Shown in pieces: positions 47,725 to 56,402 of a DNA stretch of 63,311 bases. How positions within the stretch are numbered: the stretch's first letter is position 1; each line of letters begins with the position of its first letter. Both the position numbers and the translations under genes were made by a program. Under the pieces are notes generated by a model. That model saw only the letters and a list, made by a program, of their open reading frames with translations, did no database searches and had not been told where the DNA came from. Origin of the DNA: Microbacterium sp. Leaf159 (lineage in GTDB: Bacteria; Actinomycetota; Actinomycetes; Actinomycetales; Microbacteriaceae); NCBI RefSeq assembly GCF_001423615.1, contig NZ_LMOU01000001.1:1203570-1266880 (forward strand), given 5' to 3'.

Positions 47725-49704
47725 ATGTCCCACCCCCAGCCCGTCACGATCGACCGGATCGCCACGCCGCACCCGCTCGACCCGCTCACCGGCGAGGAGA
47801 TCGCCGCAGCCAGATCCGTGCTCGAATCCGCCGGCCTTCTCGGAGAGACCGTGCGTGTGCCGATGCTCCTCCCGGACGAGCCCACCAAGCAGGAGCTCGC
47901 GACGTGGAAGCCCGGCGCGCCCATCGACCGACGGATCGACGCGACCCTGCTCGACACCGCGACGGGCGCAGCGACCGAGGTCATCGTCTCGATCACGCGC
48001 GGCGAGGTGCTTCGTACCGAGCGGGTGCCGAACGACGCCCCGCCCTACGGACAGCCGCAGTACCTCTTCGAGGAGTACGGCCGCGCGGAGGAGATCGTCA
48101 AAGCCTCCCCCGAATGGCAGGCCGCGATGACGCGCCGCGGTCTCGCGGAGCACATGGAGCTCGCCTTCTGCGGCCCACTCGCTCCCGGGTACACCGGCCG
48201 GGCGGACGAGGTGGGTCGCCGCGTGATCCGCTCGCTCACCTTCCTGAAGTACGACGAGAACGACTCGCCCTGGGCGCATCCGGTCGAAGGCCTCGTGGTG
48301 CACATCGACCTGACCGCGGGCAGCGTGATCCGCATCGACGACGAGGGCGACGTGCCGGTTCCCGCCGGCCACGGCAACTACTACTCGGAGGTGCAGGGCG
48401 CGGCCCGGACGACCCTCAAGCCGATCGAGATCACGCAGCCGGAAGGGCCCAGCTTCGCGGTCAGCGGATCGCTCGTCGAGTGGGAGAACTGGTCGATGCG
48501 GGTGAGCTTCAACGCCCGCGAGGGGCTCGTGCTGCACGACGTCGCCTTCGACGGACGCTCCGTGCTCAGTCGGGCGAGCGTGCCCGAGATGGTCGTGCCC
48601 TACGGCGATACCGCCCCGGGCAGATTCTGGATCAGCTACTTCGACGCAGGCGAGTACCTGCTCGGCAAGAACGCGAACCACCTCGAGCTCGGCTGCGACT
48701 GCCTGGGCGTGATCCGCTATCTCGACGGCTACGTCGCCGACGATCACGGCAACCCGGTGCGCATCCCGAACGTCGTCTGCATGCACGAGGAGGACTACGG
48801 GATCCTCTGGAAGCACACCGACCTCGCAGGGCGCTCGGACGTGCGCCGCTCGCGCCGCTTCGTGATCTCGTACTTCTCGACGATCGGCAATTACGACTAC
48901 GGCTTCTACTGGAATTTCTCCCTCGACGGCTCGATCGAGGTCGTGGCCAAGGCGACCGGAGTCGTGTTCGCCGGCGCGGGTGAGCCCGGCGTGCGGCAGA
49001 AGCACGCCACCGAGCTCGCACCCGGAGTGTTCGCCCCCGTGCATCAGCACCTGTTCTGCGCGCGACTCGACGTCGCGATCGACGGTGACGAGAACCGCCT
49101 CTTCGAGGTCGACGCGCAGCGCATCCCGATGGGGCCGGAGAACCCGTTCGGCAACGCCTTCACCTGGTCCGAGACGCAGCTCCTCACGGAACTCGAGGCG
49201 CAGCGCGAGGCCGACACCTCGGTCGCCCGCGCCTGGGAGGTGCAGAGCACCACCCGCACGAACCACGTCGGACGGCCCACCGCGTACCACCTGATCCCCG
49301 AGCCGACGGCGCTGCTGATGGCGGATCCGGCGTCGTCCGTCGCCGCTCGCGCGACGTTCGCGACCAAGCACCTGTGGGCGACGCAGCATGAGCAGGGGCA
49401 GAACTGGCCGGCCGGTCGCTACCCCAACGCGCACCAGGGCGGCTCCGGTCTGCCCGAGTACTCGGCCGGTGACCGCTCGCTCGACGGCGAGGACATCGTG
49501 CTGTGGCACACGTTCGGCCTCACGCACTTCCCGCGCCCGGAGGACTGGCCGATCATGCCCGTCGACTACGCCGGATTCTGGTTCAAGCCGAACGGCTTCC
49601 TCGACCAGAACCCCGCGATGGACGTGCCCCCGTCATCTCAGGCGCACGGCTCGGCAGAAGCCGGATGCTGCGGTGGCGGAGAATCCTGCACCTGCGGCCA
49701 CTGA
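47725..49704 (+). CDS. Copper-containing primary amine oxidase (TPQ enzyme)
   Basis: Oxidises a primary amine to the aldehyde, releasing ammonia and hydrogen peroxide. 659 residues. The active-site set is complete: catalytic base Asp307 (YFDAGEY), TPQ-precursor Tyr390 (STIGNYDYGF), and copper ligands His440/His442 (HQHLF) and His601 (GLTHFPRPEDWP). It resembles Arthrobacter phenylethylamine and histamine oxidases. No signal peptide is present. The C-terminus ends in a Cys-rich tail (CCGGGESCTCGH) beyond the usual fold, which could bind copper. It is under a TetR operator. Confidence 0.95.
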   Translation: MSHPQPVTIDRIATPHPLDPLTGEEIAAARSVLESAGLLGETVRVPMLLPDEPTKQELATWKPGAPIDRRIDATLLDTATGAATEVIVSITRGEVLRTERVPNDAPPYGQPQYLFEEYGRAEEIVKASPEWQAAMTRRGLAEHMELAFCGPLAPGYTGRADEVGRRVIRSLTFLKYDENDSPWAHPVEGLVVHIDLTAGSVIRIDDEGDVPVPAGHGNYYSEVQGAARTTLKPIEITQPEGPSFAVSGSLVEWENWSMRVSFNAREGLVLHDVAFDGRSVLSRASVPEMVVPYGDTAPGRFWISYFDAGEYLLGKNANHLELGCDCLGVIRYLDGYVADDHGNPVRIPNVVCMHEEDYGILWKHTDLAGRSDVRRSRRFVISYFSTIGNYDYGFYWNFSLDGSIEVVAKATGVVFAGAGEPGVRQKHATELAPGVFAPVHQHLFCARLDVAIDGDENRLFEVDAQRIPMGPENPFGNAFTWSETQLLTELEAQREADTSVARAWEVQSTTRTNHVGRPTAYHLIPEPTALLMADPASSVAARATFATKHLWATQHEQGQNWPAGRYPNAHQGGSGLPEYSAGDRSLDGEDIVLWHTFGLTHFPRPEDWPIMPVDYAGFWFKPNGFLDQNPAMDVPPSSQAHGSAEAGCCGGGESCTCGH

Positions 49705-49774
49705 CCCGAGCCGGGGTTCGCGGCGTCGCTCTCGTCGGGTGCTCCCCGGCGGAAGCACGCGTCGAAGGTGCCCC

Positions 49775-50710
49775 TCACGAGAGGTCGGCGATCGCGACGC
49801 GCAGGATGCCGTCCGCATCACGGAGCGCCTGCGCCGAGCGGTCCGCCGATGCCCCGGTCGACAGCATCAGGATCGCGAGCTTGACCGAGCCGTCGGCCGA
49901 GGCGAGGGCAGCGGCGGCTTCGTCGACGGTGGAACCGGTGAGTTCGGTGACCGTACGGATCGAACGGGCGTGAAGCTTCTCGTTCGTCGCGAGAAGGTCG
50001 ACCATCACACCGCGATGCGTCTTGCCGAGTTTGATCATCGACAGCGTGGTCAGCATGTTCACGACGAGCTTCTGCGCGGTACCCGACTTCAATCGCGTCG
50101 ATCCCGAGATGAACTCGGGCCCCGTGACCACCTCGATCGCGATGTCCGCCACCGCGCCGATGTCGGATGCCGCATTCGAGGCGATCGCCACGGTGAGAGC
50201 GCCGACCCCGCGGGCGAACTCCAGTCCCCCCACCACATAGGGCGTGCGCCCTGAGGCGGAGATCCCGACGACCGTGTCCCACTCGGTCAGCCCGATCTCG
50301 CTCAGCGACAGACCCGCAGCCTCGGCGTCGTCCTCGGCGTTCTCGACCGCGGATCGGATCGCCGTCTCGCCCCCGGCGATGAGCCCGACGACCATCGACG
50401 GATCGGTGCCGAAGGTCGGCGGGCACTCGCTGGCGTCGAGCACGCCTACGCGGCCGGCGGTACCCGCACCGATGTAGATCAGGCGTCCGCCTTCGCGGAA
50501 CCGCGCGGTGATGCCATCGACGGCGGCGGCGATCTCGGCGCGGCGTTCGGCGACCGCTTCGGGGACGCGGTGGTCCTCGGCGTTCATCCTGTCCACGAGC
50601 TCGATCGTGTCGAGCAGGTCGAGGTCGCCGCGGTCGGTCGACGATGCTTCGGTTGCGAGCGTCGACAGCACGTCGAGAAGGTCGGCCAGTCGGGAGGGAT
50701 CATTCGGCAC
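49775..50710 (-). CDS. murQ: N-acetylmuramic acid 6-phosphate etherase
   Basis: Cleaves the lactyl ether of MurNAc-6-P to GlcNAc-6-P in cell-wall recycling. 311 residues of SIS fold: GGRLIYIGAGTAGRVGVLDASE, then ECPPTFGTDPSMV and ISASGRTPYVVGGL, and a C-terminal UBA-like region. The start is GTG at 50710 (VPNDPSRLADLL) with AAAGG upstream; an ATG at 50728 is the alternative. It overlaps the kinase gene by 11 bases and is cotranscribed with it. Confidence 0.93.
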   Translation of the reverse strand: MPNDPSRLADLLDVLSTLATEASSTDRGDLDLLDTIELVDRMNAEDHRVPEAVAERRAEIAAAVDGITARFREGGRLIYIGAGTAGRVGVLDASECPPTFGTDPSMVVGLIAGGETAIRSAVENAEDDAEAAGLSLSEIGLTEWDTVVGISASGRTPYVVGGLEFARGVGALTVAIASNAASDIGAVADIAIEVVTGPEFISGSTRLKSGTAQKLVVNMLTTLSMIKLGKTHRGVMVDLLATNEKLHARSIRTVTELTGSTVDEAAAALASADGSVKLAILMLSTGASADRSAQALRDADGILRVAIADLS

Positions 50711-51650
50711 GGTGGACGAACCTTTCATGGGGAAGATCGGTGCGGTCTGCGATGAGCAGCGCCCCGTCGAGAGCATCACCGGCAGAAGCCACGACCGTCC
50801 GCCCCGCAGTGCGCAGGGCGTCTTCGATCCCGGCGCGGAACCAGACATGCTCGGTGAGGCCGCCGTGCAACGCCACCCGATCGGCGCGCGACGACGCGGC
50901 GACCGCTGAGGCGGTGAGGAGGCGAATGCTCTCTGCGGCGATCCCGGCGGAGACGACGTCACCGGACTCCGCGGCGTCGAGCACGAGCGGGGCGAGGGTC
51001 GCGAGGCGTCGGGGCAGCGAGCCGTCCTGAGCGAGCCAGCCGGGGATCGCGGACGGTGCGCCGATCGGCATCGCCACGGCGTCCGTGAGTGCGGTGCTCT
51101 GCCCGAGGCCGACGGATGCTCGCAGCACCGCGCGCAGTGCCTCGCGCCCGAGCCACGAGCCGCTGCCGAAGTCGCCGAGCTCAGGACCCCAGCCATCCAC
51201 GAGCATGGCTCGACCGCTGTCGAGGCCGCCGTCGATCCCACCGTCGATCCCGAGGGCCGCCGCACCGGTGCCCGCGATCAGGAGCACTCCCGCGTCGCCG
51301 TCGAGGGCGCCGACATGCGCCGACACGACGTCGGACGCCACGGCGGCGGGGACGCCCAACGCGTCGGCGAGTCGCCGAGCGAGTTCGGATGCCGCGGTCG
51401 GTGCGGCCCAGGCGCCGGCAGCACCGACGGAGATCGACGAGATCGGCTCGTCGAGGTGAGCCGTCAGCGGAAGGATCGAGTCGAGCGCGGCGGTGACACC
51501 ACCGGCTGAGGCGAGACCGGGCGCTCCGACCCCGTCATGAAGGGCGCGACGGGCCGATCGGCGGCCGGTGACGGCATCCGGCTCCGAGACGACCACGCGG
51601 CACCGTGACTTGCCGAGATCGACGGCCACGACGGCGGATGGAGGAGACAT
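50700..51650 (-). CDS. BadF/BadG-type amino-sugar kinase (GlcNAc/MurNAc kinase)
   Basis: 316 residues of the ASKHA sugar-kinase fold: phosphate-1 loop VAVDLGKSRCRVVV, phosphate-2 loop LIAGTGAAALG, and WGPELGDFGSGSWLGREAL, the NagK/MurK-type motif. Next to murQ it most likely phosphorylates MurNAc (and perhaps GlcNAc) taken up without a PTS. It is leaderless after TAGACT. An RpiR regulator is divergent from it. Confidence 0.88.
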   Translation of the reverse strand: MSPPSAVVAVDLGKSRCRVVVSEPDAVTGRRSARRALHDGVGAPGLASAGGVTAALDSILPLTAHLDEPISSISVGAAGAWAAPTAASELARRLADALGVPAAVASDVVSAHVGALDGDAGVLLIAGTGAAALGIDGGIDGGLDSGRAMLVDGWGPELGDFGSGSWLGREALRAVLRASVGLGQSTALTDAVAMPIGAPSAIPGWLAQDGSLPRRLATLAPLVLDAAESGDVVSAGIAAESIRLLTASAVAASSRADRVALHGGLTEHVWFRAGIEDALRTAGRTVVASAGDALDGALLIADRTDLPHERFVHRAE

Positions 51651-51656
51651 GGAAAT

Positions 51657-51662
51657 AGTCTA
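51657..51662 (-). promoter_or_regulatory. -10 box for the leaderless amino-sugar kinase gene
   Basis: TAGACT, six bases before the ATG at 51650. Confidence 0.6.
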
Positions 51663-51680
51663 CGCACTGAGCACCCGACG

Positions 51681-51695
51681 TGAAATAATTATTCA
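51681..51695. promoter_or_regulatory. RpiR-type operator
   Basis: TGAAATAATTATTCA, an AT-rich inverted repeat (one base short of perfect) in very GC-rich DNA, between the kinase and rpiR-type genes. RpiR regulators bind such TGAA...TTCA palindromes. Confidence 0.65.
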
Positions 51696-51728
51696 GCAGT
51701 GTCCTGAATCGCCGAACGCAGGAGAGCG

Positions 51729-52583
51729 ATGAGCATCCAGACGACGATCGCGACAGCGGCCGAGAAGCTTCCGCCGTCGCTCGCGCGCATCGCCCGCACA
51801 ATCTCGAACGATCCGACGATCGTCGTCGACAGCACGATCACCGAGATCGCCGCGACCTGCGCCACCTCGGTCGCCTCCGTCGTGCGATTCTGCCGAGCGA
51901 TCGGCGTGAACGGATACGCTGCGCTGCGCATGGCCCTGGCTGCCGAACTCGGGCGCGAATCCGCGCAGTTCCCCGCGTCGGCCGGTTTCGGTGCCGAGAT
52001 CTCGGCGGCGGATTCACTGCAGGAGGCGACCGCGAAGGTGGCGGCGCTGGAGCTGCTCGCCATCGAGGAGACGATCGCCGGAGTCGACTACGACGTGCTC
52101 GCCGCAGCGGTGGATGCGATCGACGACGCCGACCGCATCCTGCTCTTCGGCATCGGTGCGAGCGGTCTCGTCGCGGCAGACCTCGGCCACAAGCTCCTGC
52201 GCATCGGCCATGCGGCGATCGTCCTCACCGACGCGCACGAGGCGAGCGCCGCGGCCGCACTCGGCGCCAAGAAGACCGTGGCGATCGGCTTCTCCCACTC
52301 GGGCACGACCCGCGAGACGCTTCACTTCCTGCAGACCGCTCGGTCGGCGGCGAGCACCACTATCGGCGTCATCGGCGCATCCGGCTCCCCGCTCGCCTCA
52401 GAGGCGGACCACGCACTGCTCAGTCACGCCCGCGAACCCCGTCTGCGAGCCGGCGCCATGGTCAGCAGGATCGCGCAGCTCGCCCTGGTCGACTGCCTCT
52501 TCGTCGGGGTGGCTCAGAAGCGCCACGCCCACTCCGTGCACGCTCTGCAGCGCACAGCCGAAGCCACGCAGACACTGCGCTGA
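51729..52583 (+). CDS. RpiR-family regulator (MurR-like)
   Basis: 284 residues. N-terminal HTH_6: LARIARTISNDPTIV and ITEIAATCATSVASVVRFCRAIG. C-terminal SIS sugar-phosphate-binding domain: ILLFGIGASGLVAADLGHKL and AIGFSHSGTTRETL. Divergence from the murQ/kinase operon and the shared operator suggest it senses MurNAc-6-P or GlcNAc-6-P. AGGAGA precedes the ATG. Confidence 0.9.
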   Translation: MSIQTTIATAAEKLPPSLARIARTISNDPTIVVDSTITEIAATCATSVASVVRFCRAIGVNGYAALRMALAAELGRESAQFPASAGFGAEISAADSLQEATAKVAALELLAIEETIAGVDYDVLAAAVDAIDDADRILLFGIGASGLVAADLGHKLLRIGHAAIVLTDAHEASAAAALGAKKTVAIGFSHSGTTRETLHFLQTARSAASTTIGVIGASGSPLASEADHALLSHAREPRLRAGAMVSRIAQLALVDCLFVGVAQKRHAHSVHALQRTAEATQTLR

Positions 52584-52610
52584 CCCGCACGCAGTGAACC
52601 CGCTCTGCCC

Positions 52611-53717
52611 TCAGGCGGCCACGGGATCGCTGCGGTGCTCGGTGCCGACCGAACCCGCGGTGCGCAGGAACACGATGATCCAGCTGAAGATCAGCACCGC
52701 GGCGATCAGCTCCACCGCCGTGAGGTTGTAGTACCCGACGGCGAAGAACGCCGCCAGCAGGATGATCACGAGCACGTAGACCCAGCCGAACACCACGAAG
52801 ACCCGTGGGATGGTGCGCACGAACCACGGCATCCCGACGACGATCACCCCGAAGGCGACCGTCATCCCGGTGGCGACAGTGTTGTGCACGAGGAAGAACT
52901 CGTCGACGGGGAAGACACCCACGCAGGCGAGGAAGATGCCGATCAGGATCAGCCCTCCGCGCACGATGAATCGACCCCGTCGATCGACGGGGTCATCGAC
53001 GGGCAGGCCCGCCGTCGCATATCGAGCGATCGTCGTCACCAGCACTCCGGCGATGATGAGCGTGGTGTTGAAGGCCAACGAGGCACTGTTCGTGCTCATG
53101 CCGAGCGCTGAGAGGTTGTCCCGCCACCAGTGCACGTCGCTCGAGGCGAGCATCGCCGCGAACGCCCCCACGACGAGGAACATCGCGAGCACGAGTGACA
53201 GCACGGTCGGCGAGAGCGCGACGGCGCTGAGGAACGTGACATAGGCGGTGAGTGCGAACGCCACCGCGACGAGGACGGCTCCCGGGAAGGGGAACACCGG
53301 AGCATCCGTGAAGCTCCGCTCGAGCAGCTCGGCGATACCGAGCCAGCCGAGATATGCGATGGCTGCATGCGCGAAGGCGATCGCGACGAGGTCGTACCAC
53401 CGCAAGCGGTCGCCGGGAACGCTGAAGCCGTCACGTGTGCCGTCGGGCGCCACGGTCGCCGGCCGCGAGACGAGACGACCGAGTGCGAACGCGAGCACCG
53501 CGGTGACCGCTCCCCCGTACGCCGCGAACGAGCCGATAGACCCCGTGCCGCTGATCGCCATCTCATGCCCCCAGAAGACAGGGAATCCGATCGCGAAGCC
53601 CAGAAGCAGGAAGACGGCGCCGACGATCAGTGCGGTCGCCTCGAAGACGGCGTCCGAGGTGTCGGGTCCTCGCAGCTGCCGCAGGACCTGCATGACCCTC
53701 TCACCGATGTTTCTCAT
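52611..53717 (-). CDS. DUF998-like polytopic membrane protein
   Basis: 368 residues with about 10 membrane helices. The core is DUF998-like: SDVHWWRDNLSALGMSTNSA and VGVFPVDEFFLVHNTVATGM carry the conserved polar residues facing outside. A GGAGG ribosome binding site precedes the ATG, and TATGAT (53733-53738) is a likely -10 box. It is divergent from an AraC-type regulator. Function unknown. Confidence 0.82.
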   Translation of the reverse strand: MRNIGERVMQVLRQLRGPDTSDAVFEATALIVGAVFLLLGFAIGFPVFWGHEMAISGTGSIGSFAAYGGAVTAVLAFALGRLVSRPATVAPDGTRDGFSVPGDRLRWYDLVAIAFAHAAIAYLGWLGIAELLERSFTDAPVFPFPGAVLVAVAFALTAYVTFLSAVALSPTVLSLVLAMFLVVGAFAAMLASSDVHWWRDNLSALGMSTNSASLAFNTTLIIAGVLVTTIARYATAGLPVDDPVDRRGRFIVRGGLILIGIFLACVGVFPVDEFFLVHNTVATGMTVAFGVIVVGMPWFVRTIPRVFVVFGWVYVLVIILLAAFFAVGYYNLTAVELIAAVLIFSWIIVFLRTAGSVGTEHRSDPVAA

Positions 53718-53751
53718 AGCCGGCCTCCGTCGACATCATAGAAGCCTCGCG

Positions 53752-53764
53752 GTTCCGAACGAGC
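53752..53764. promoter_or_regulatory. Possible AraC-type half-site upstream of araC
   Basis: GTTCCGAACGAGC resembles GTTCCGACACGAGC of the repeat at 54816, less one base. Confidence 0.35.
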
Positions 53765-53787
53765 CGGTGGTAGCATCACGACACGGA

Positions 53788-53797
53788 TCGTATACAA
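53788..53797. promoter_or_regulatory. GntR-type operator-like sequence TCGTATACAA
   Basis: Fits the FadR/GntR pattern TNGTNNNACNA, 33 bases before the araC-type gene; its TATACA could also be the -10 box. Confidence 0.35.
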
Positions 53798-53829
53798 CGT
53801 CGTCGTTCCACCACCCGAGGTAGTCAGTC

Positions 53830-54786
53830 ATGAACGGTGTGCCCGCAGCCCCCGCCGAATCGGTATCCACGCTCATCGCGCGCAACATCAGCGAGTTCAG
53901 AGCGGCCGTGTCGGAGTCGTTCGTCCCGCTTCAGGTGTCGACGTCGGGTCCCGACCACTTCCGAGGTGTGATCCGCGGCGCTTCCGTCGACGAGGTGCAC
54001 GTGAACGAGGTGCGCGCGACCTCGCATGTCGTCGAGCGCACCCCCGAGCTCATCGCCCGCAGCGACAGGTCGTACTTCAAGCTCAGCCTGATGCTCGCCG
54101 GAACCGGAATGCTCATCCAGGACGACCGCGAAGCCGTACTGCAGGCGGGCGACCTGGCCGTGTACGACACAGATCGCCCGTACTCCCTCGTGTTCGACGA
54201 CGACTTCCGCACCATGGTCGTGATGTTCCCCAAGCACCTCATCAGCCTTCCGGCCGACATGGTCGGTCAGCTCACGGCCGTGCGGATCTCAGGGCAGGGC
54301 GGACTCGGCGGAATGGTCGTGCCCTACCTCACGCAGCTCGCCGGCAACCTCGATCAGCTCGCCGGCACCACCGGAGCGCGCCTGGCACACAGCGCTCTCG
54401 ACCTCGTCACGACGGTCTTCACGCGTGAGCTCGGGCTCGACGAGGTGTCGGCAGATCCGCACCGCGCACTGGTGCAGCGCATCCGCTCGTACATCGACCG
54501 CAATCTCGCCTCCACCGACCTCGGCCCCGCCTCGATCGCGTCGGCGCACTTCATCTCGACCAGGCACCTGCACGGGCTCTTCCAGGAGCAGGGCGTGACG
54601 GTCTCGACCTGGATCCGCACGCGGCGCCTCGAGCAGTGCCGCAAGGACCTGCTCGACCCGATGCTGGCGGATCGTCCCGTCGCGGCCATCGCCGCACGCT
54701 GGGGGTTCGTGGATGCCGCGCACTTCAGCCGCGCGTTCAAGACGGCCTTCGGCATCTCCCCCAGCGAGTACCGCGCCGCGCACTGA
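53830..54786 (+). CDS. AraC-family regulator, FeaR-like
   Basis: 318 residues. An N-terminal AraC_binding_2 cupin-like domain (FKLSLMLAGTGMLIQDDREA, AGDLAVYDTDRPYSLVF) is followed by two C-terminal helix-turn-helix motifs (GPASIASAHFISTRHLHGLF, VAAIAARWGFVDAAHFSRAF). This is the domain pair of FeaR, the activator of aromatic-amine oxidation in E. coli. It heads a co-directional run with the MoaF-like gene and a Liv-type transporter and is probably their activator. Confidence 0.9.
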   Translation: MNGVPAAPAESVSTLIARNISEFRAAVSESFVPLQVSTSGPDHFRGVIRGASVDEVHVNEVRATSHVVERTPELIARSDRSYFKLSLMLAGTGMLIQDDREAVLQAGDLAVYDTDRPYSLVFDDDFRTMVVMFPKHLISLPADMVGQLTAVRISGQGGLGGMVVPYLTQLAGNLDQLAGTTGARLAHSALDLVTTVFTRELGLDEVSADPHRALVQRIRSYIDRNLASTDLGPASIASAHFISTRHLHGLFQEQGVTVSTWIRTRRLEQCRKDLLDPMLADRPVAAIAARWGFVDAAHFSRAFKTAFGISPSEYRAAH

Positions 54787-54792
54787 TCGCCT

Positions 54793-54860
54793 GTTACGAC
54801 GTGACCTGATCGCGCGTTCCGACACGAGCTGAGCGCGCGTTCCGATGCGACCTCTGTCCG
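54793..54860. repeat. Three 23-bp direct repeats, candidate AraC operators
   Basis: Units at 54793, 54816 and 54839 share GTTCCGANNCGANCT (first unit GTTACGACGTGACCT). Two helical turns separate them, as expected for AraC-type activator sites. They lie between the araC-type gene and the MoaF-like gene. Confidence 0.6.
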
Positions 54861-55040
54861 TCATCGGCCGGTCCACCGGACACGCCTTGCCCCGGAGGGC
54901 ACGCCGGTTGACTCTCGGCGCGCGATGGCACCGCATCCCTTGAGCGGATGCCGTGCAGCGCCGGAGCATGAGGCAAGCACACCGCGAGGATGCGGTGCCC
55001 GGAGCGAGGATGCTCCGCAGCATGCGACGTCAGGACCCCC

Positions 55041-55832
55041 ATGATCGCCCCTGTCACGACCGATCCCGCGCTCGACGAATGGCGCACGTACGACGAGTTC
55101 GCCGCGGGGATCGACACGTTCCGCCTGCCGAACGCCTCACTCTCAGGCATCACGATCACGCTGACGCTCGATGACGATTCCACGCTGTCTCTCTCGTTCG
55201 ATGCCGTGGCCGTCACGTGGTCGGGTCTCGGCGAGTCAGGCACAGACCCTTACGACGCCGTCGCGGTGCGCGATGACGTCGTGTTCGTCAACATCCCGCT
55301 CGAGAGTCGCGAACGCGAGGCGATCACCGTCGTCTACTCGACGACGACGCACCGCGCCACGGTCGTACGATCGCGCATCGCCGCCGAAGCCGTCGAGGGC
55401 ACCCCGCAGGTCGGGCAGGACTTCTGGGCGGCCACCACCGATCGAGGCACGGCCACCGGCGAGGTGCCGGGGCCGAGCCGCGACCTGATCGGCAAGCGGA
55501 ACGTCTACCGCTACAGCCCTCACCACCTCTACGAGCACGCGTACATCTCGAGCCGGCGCTATGCGTGGCAGTGCCTCGAGGGTGTGCAGCGCGGGCACGG
55601 CGACATGGACCTCTCGACAGTCTGGAAGTTCGCCGACGGCCTCTACCTGTTCTGCTTCCGGGAGTTCCGCATCGCGGTCGCCAGCGTCTGGCTGCACGAT
55701 CTCGGCTATCAGCTGATGACGACCGGCATCTTCCTCGGCCTGAACGGCGACGGCGACGCCGAGCACTCGCGGGGCGGCGGGCACATCTATCCGCTCGGCT
55801 CGGTCGACTACCCCGACGCGCAGCCGGTCTGA
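55041..55832 (+). CDS. MoaF-like protein (MoaF and MoaF_C domains)
   Basis: 263 residues, starting MIAPVTTDPALDEWRTYDEF at an ATG with AGGA upstream. It resembles MoaF, with a calycin-like N-terminal half and the C-terminal GKRNVYRYSPHHLYEHAYIS and YAWQCLEGVQRGHGDMDLST blocks. MoaF was named in the Klebsiella monoamine regulon next to the amine oxidase gene; its biochemical role is not settled. Here it follows a FeaR-like gene, which supports a link to amines. Confidence 0.8.
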   Translation: MIAPVTTDPALDEWRTYDEFAAGIDTFRLPNASLSGITITLTLDDDSTLSLSFDAVAVTWSGLGESGTDPYDAVAVRDDVVFVNIPLESREREAITVVYSTTTHRATVVRSRIAAEAVEGTPQVGQDFWAATTDRGTATGEVPGPSRDLIGKRNVYRYSPHHLYEHAYISSRRYAWQCLEGVQRGHGDMDLSTVWKFADGLYLFCFREFRIAVASVWLHDLGYQLMTTGIFLGLNGDGDAEHSRGGGHIYPLGSVDYPDAQPV

Positions 55833-55885
55833 CGCGACCGCTGCCGTCGCACGCGCATCTGGACACGCAGACGAAGGGATCCCTC

Positions 55886-56275
55886 ATGGGCAATGCAGAC
55901 ATCATCGCGGCGCACTACGCCGCCAACGACCGTGGAGACCTCGACGGCATGCTCGAGTCGTTCGCCGACGACGTGCGGTGGACCGAGGCAGCAGGATTCC
56001 CCTACGCCGGCACGTACATCGGGCCGGATGCCGTGACAGCCCACGTCTTCGCGCGCATCCAGGAGGAGTGGGATGACTACTCCGTCGCGATCGATGAGGT
56101 CATCGACGGCGGCGACGTGGTCATCGGAATCGGCACCTACTCGGGCACCTACCGCTCGACCGGCCGGTTCTTCGCCGCCCGCGTCGCCCACGTCTGGCGG
56201 CTGGCCGGCGGCAAGGTCGTCGGCTTCGAGCAATTCACCGACACCGAGCTCGTGAACCGCGCGCTGCGCGACTGA
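55886..56275 (+). CDS. SnoaL-like protein of the NTF2 fold
   Basis: 129 residues forming one NTF2-like cone: IIAAHYAANDRGDLDGMLES, FADDVRWTEAAG, and VAHVWRLAGGKVVGFEQFTD. Such proteins are small isomerases, dehydratases or binding proteins. ATG at 55886 has AAGGGA upstream. It lies 53 bases after the MoaF-like gene. Catalytic role unknown. Confidence 0.85.
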   Translation: MGNADIIAAHYAANDRGDLDGMLESFADDVRWTEAAGFPYAGTYIGPDAVTAHVFARIQEEWDDYSVAIDEVIDGGDVVIGIGTYSGTYRSTGRFFAARVAHVWRLAGGKVVGFEQFTDTELVNRALRD

Positions 56276-56292
56276 GGCCGCGGACCGCCCGA

Positions 56293-56382
56293 CCACACAG
56301 CATCACCCGAACACAGAGCATCACCCGAACACAGAGCACCACCCGAACACACAGCACCACCCGAACACAGAGCATCACCCGA
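56293..56382. repeat. Five tandem 18-bp repeats before the binding-protein gene
   Basis: Units at 56293, 56311, 56329, 56347 and 56365 follow ACACAGAGCATCACCCGA with one to three changes each. They end 20 bases before the ATG, in the leader or promoter of the ABC transporter operon. Confidence 0.9.
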
Positions 56383-56402
56383 ACTCGAGAGGCAGGAACC
56401 AC

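Noticed and set aside
56293..56382. 18-bp repeats as a CRISPR-like array
   Set aside because: The units are tandem with no spacers and no cas genes are nearby.
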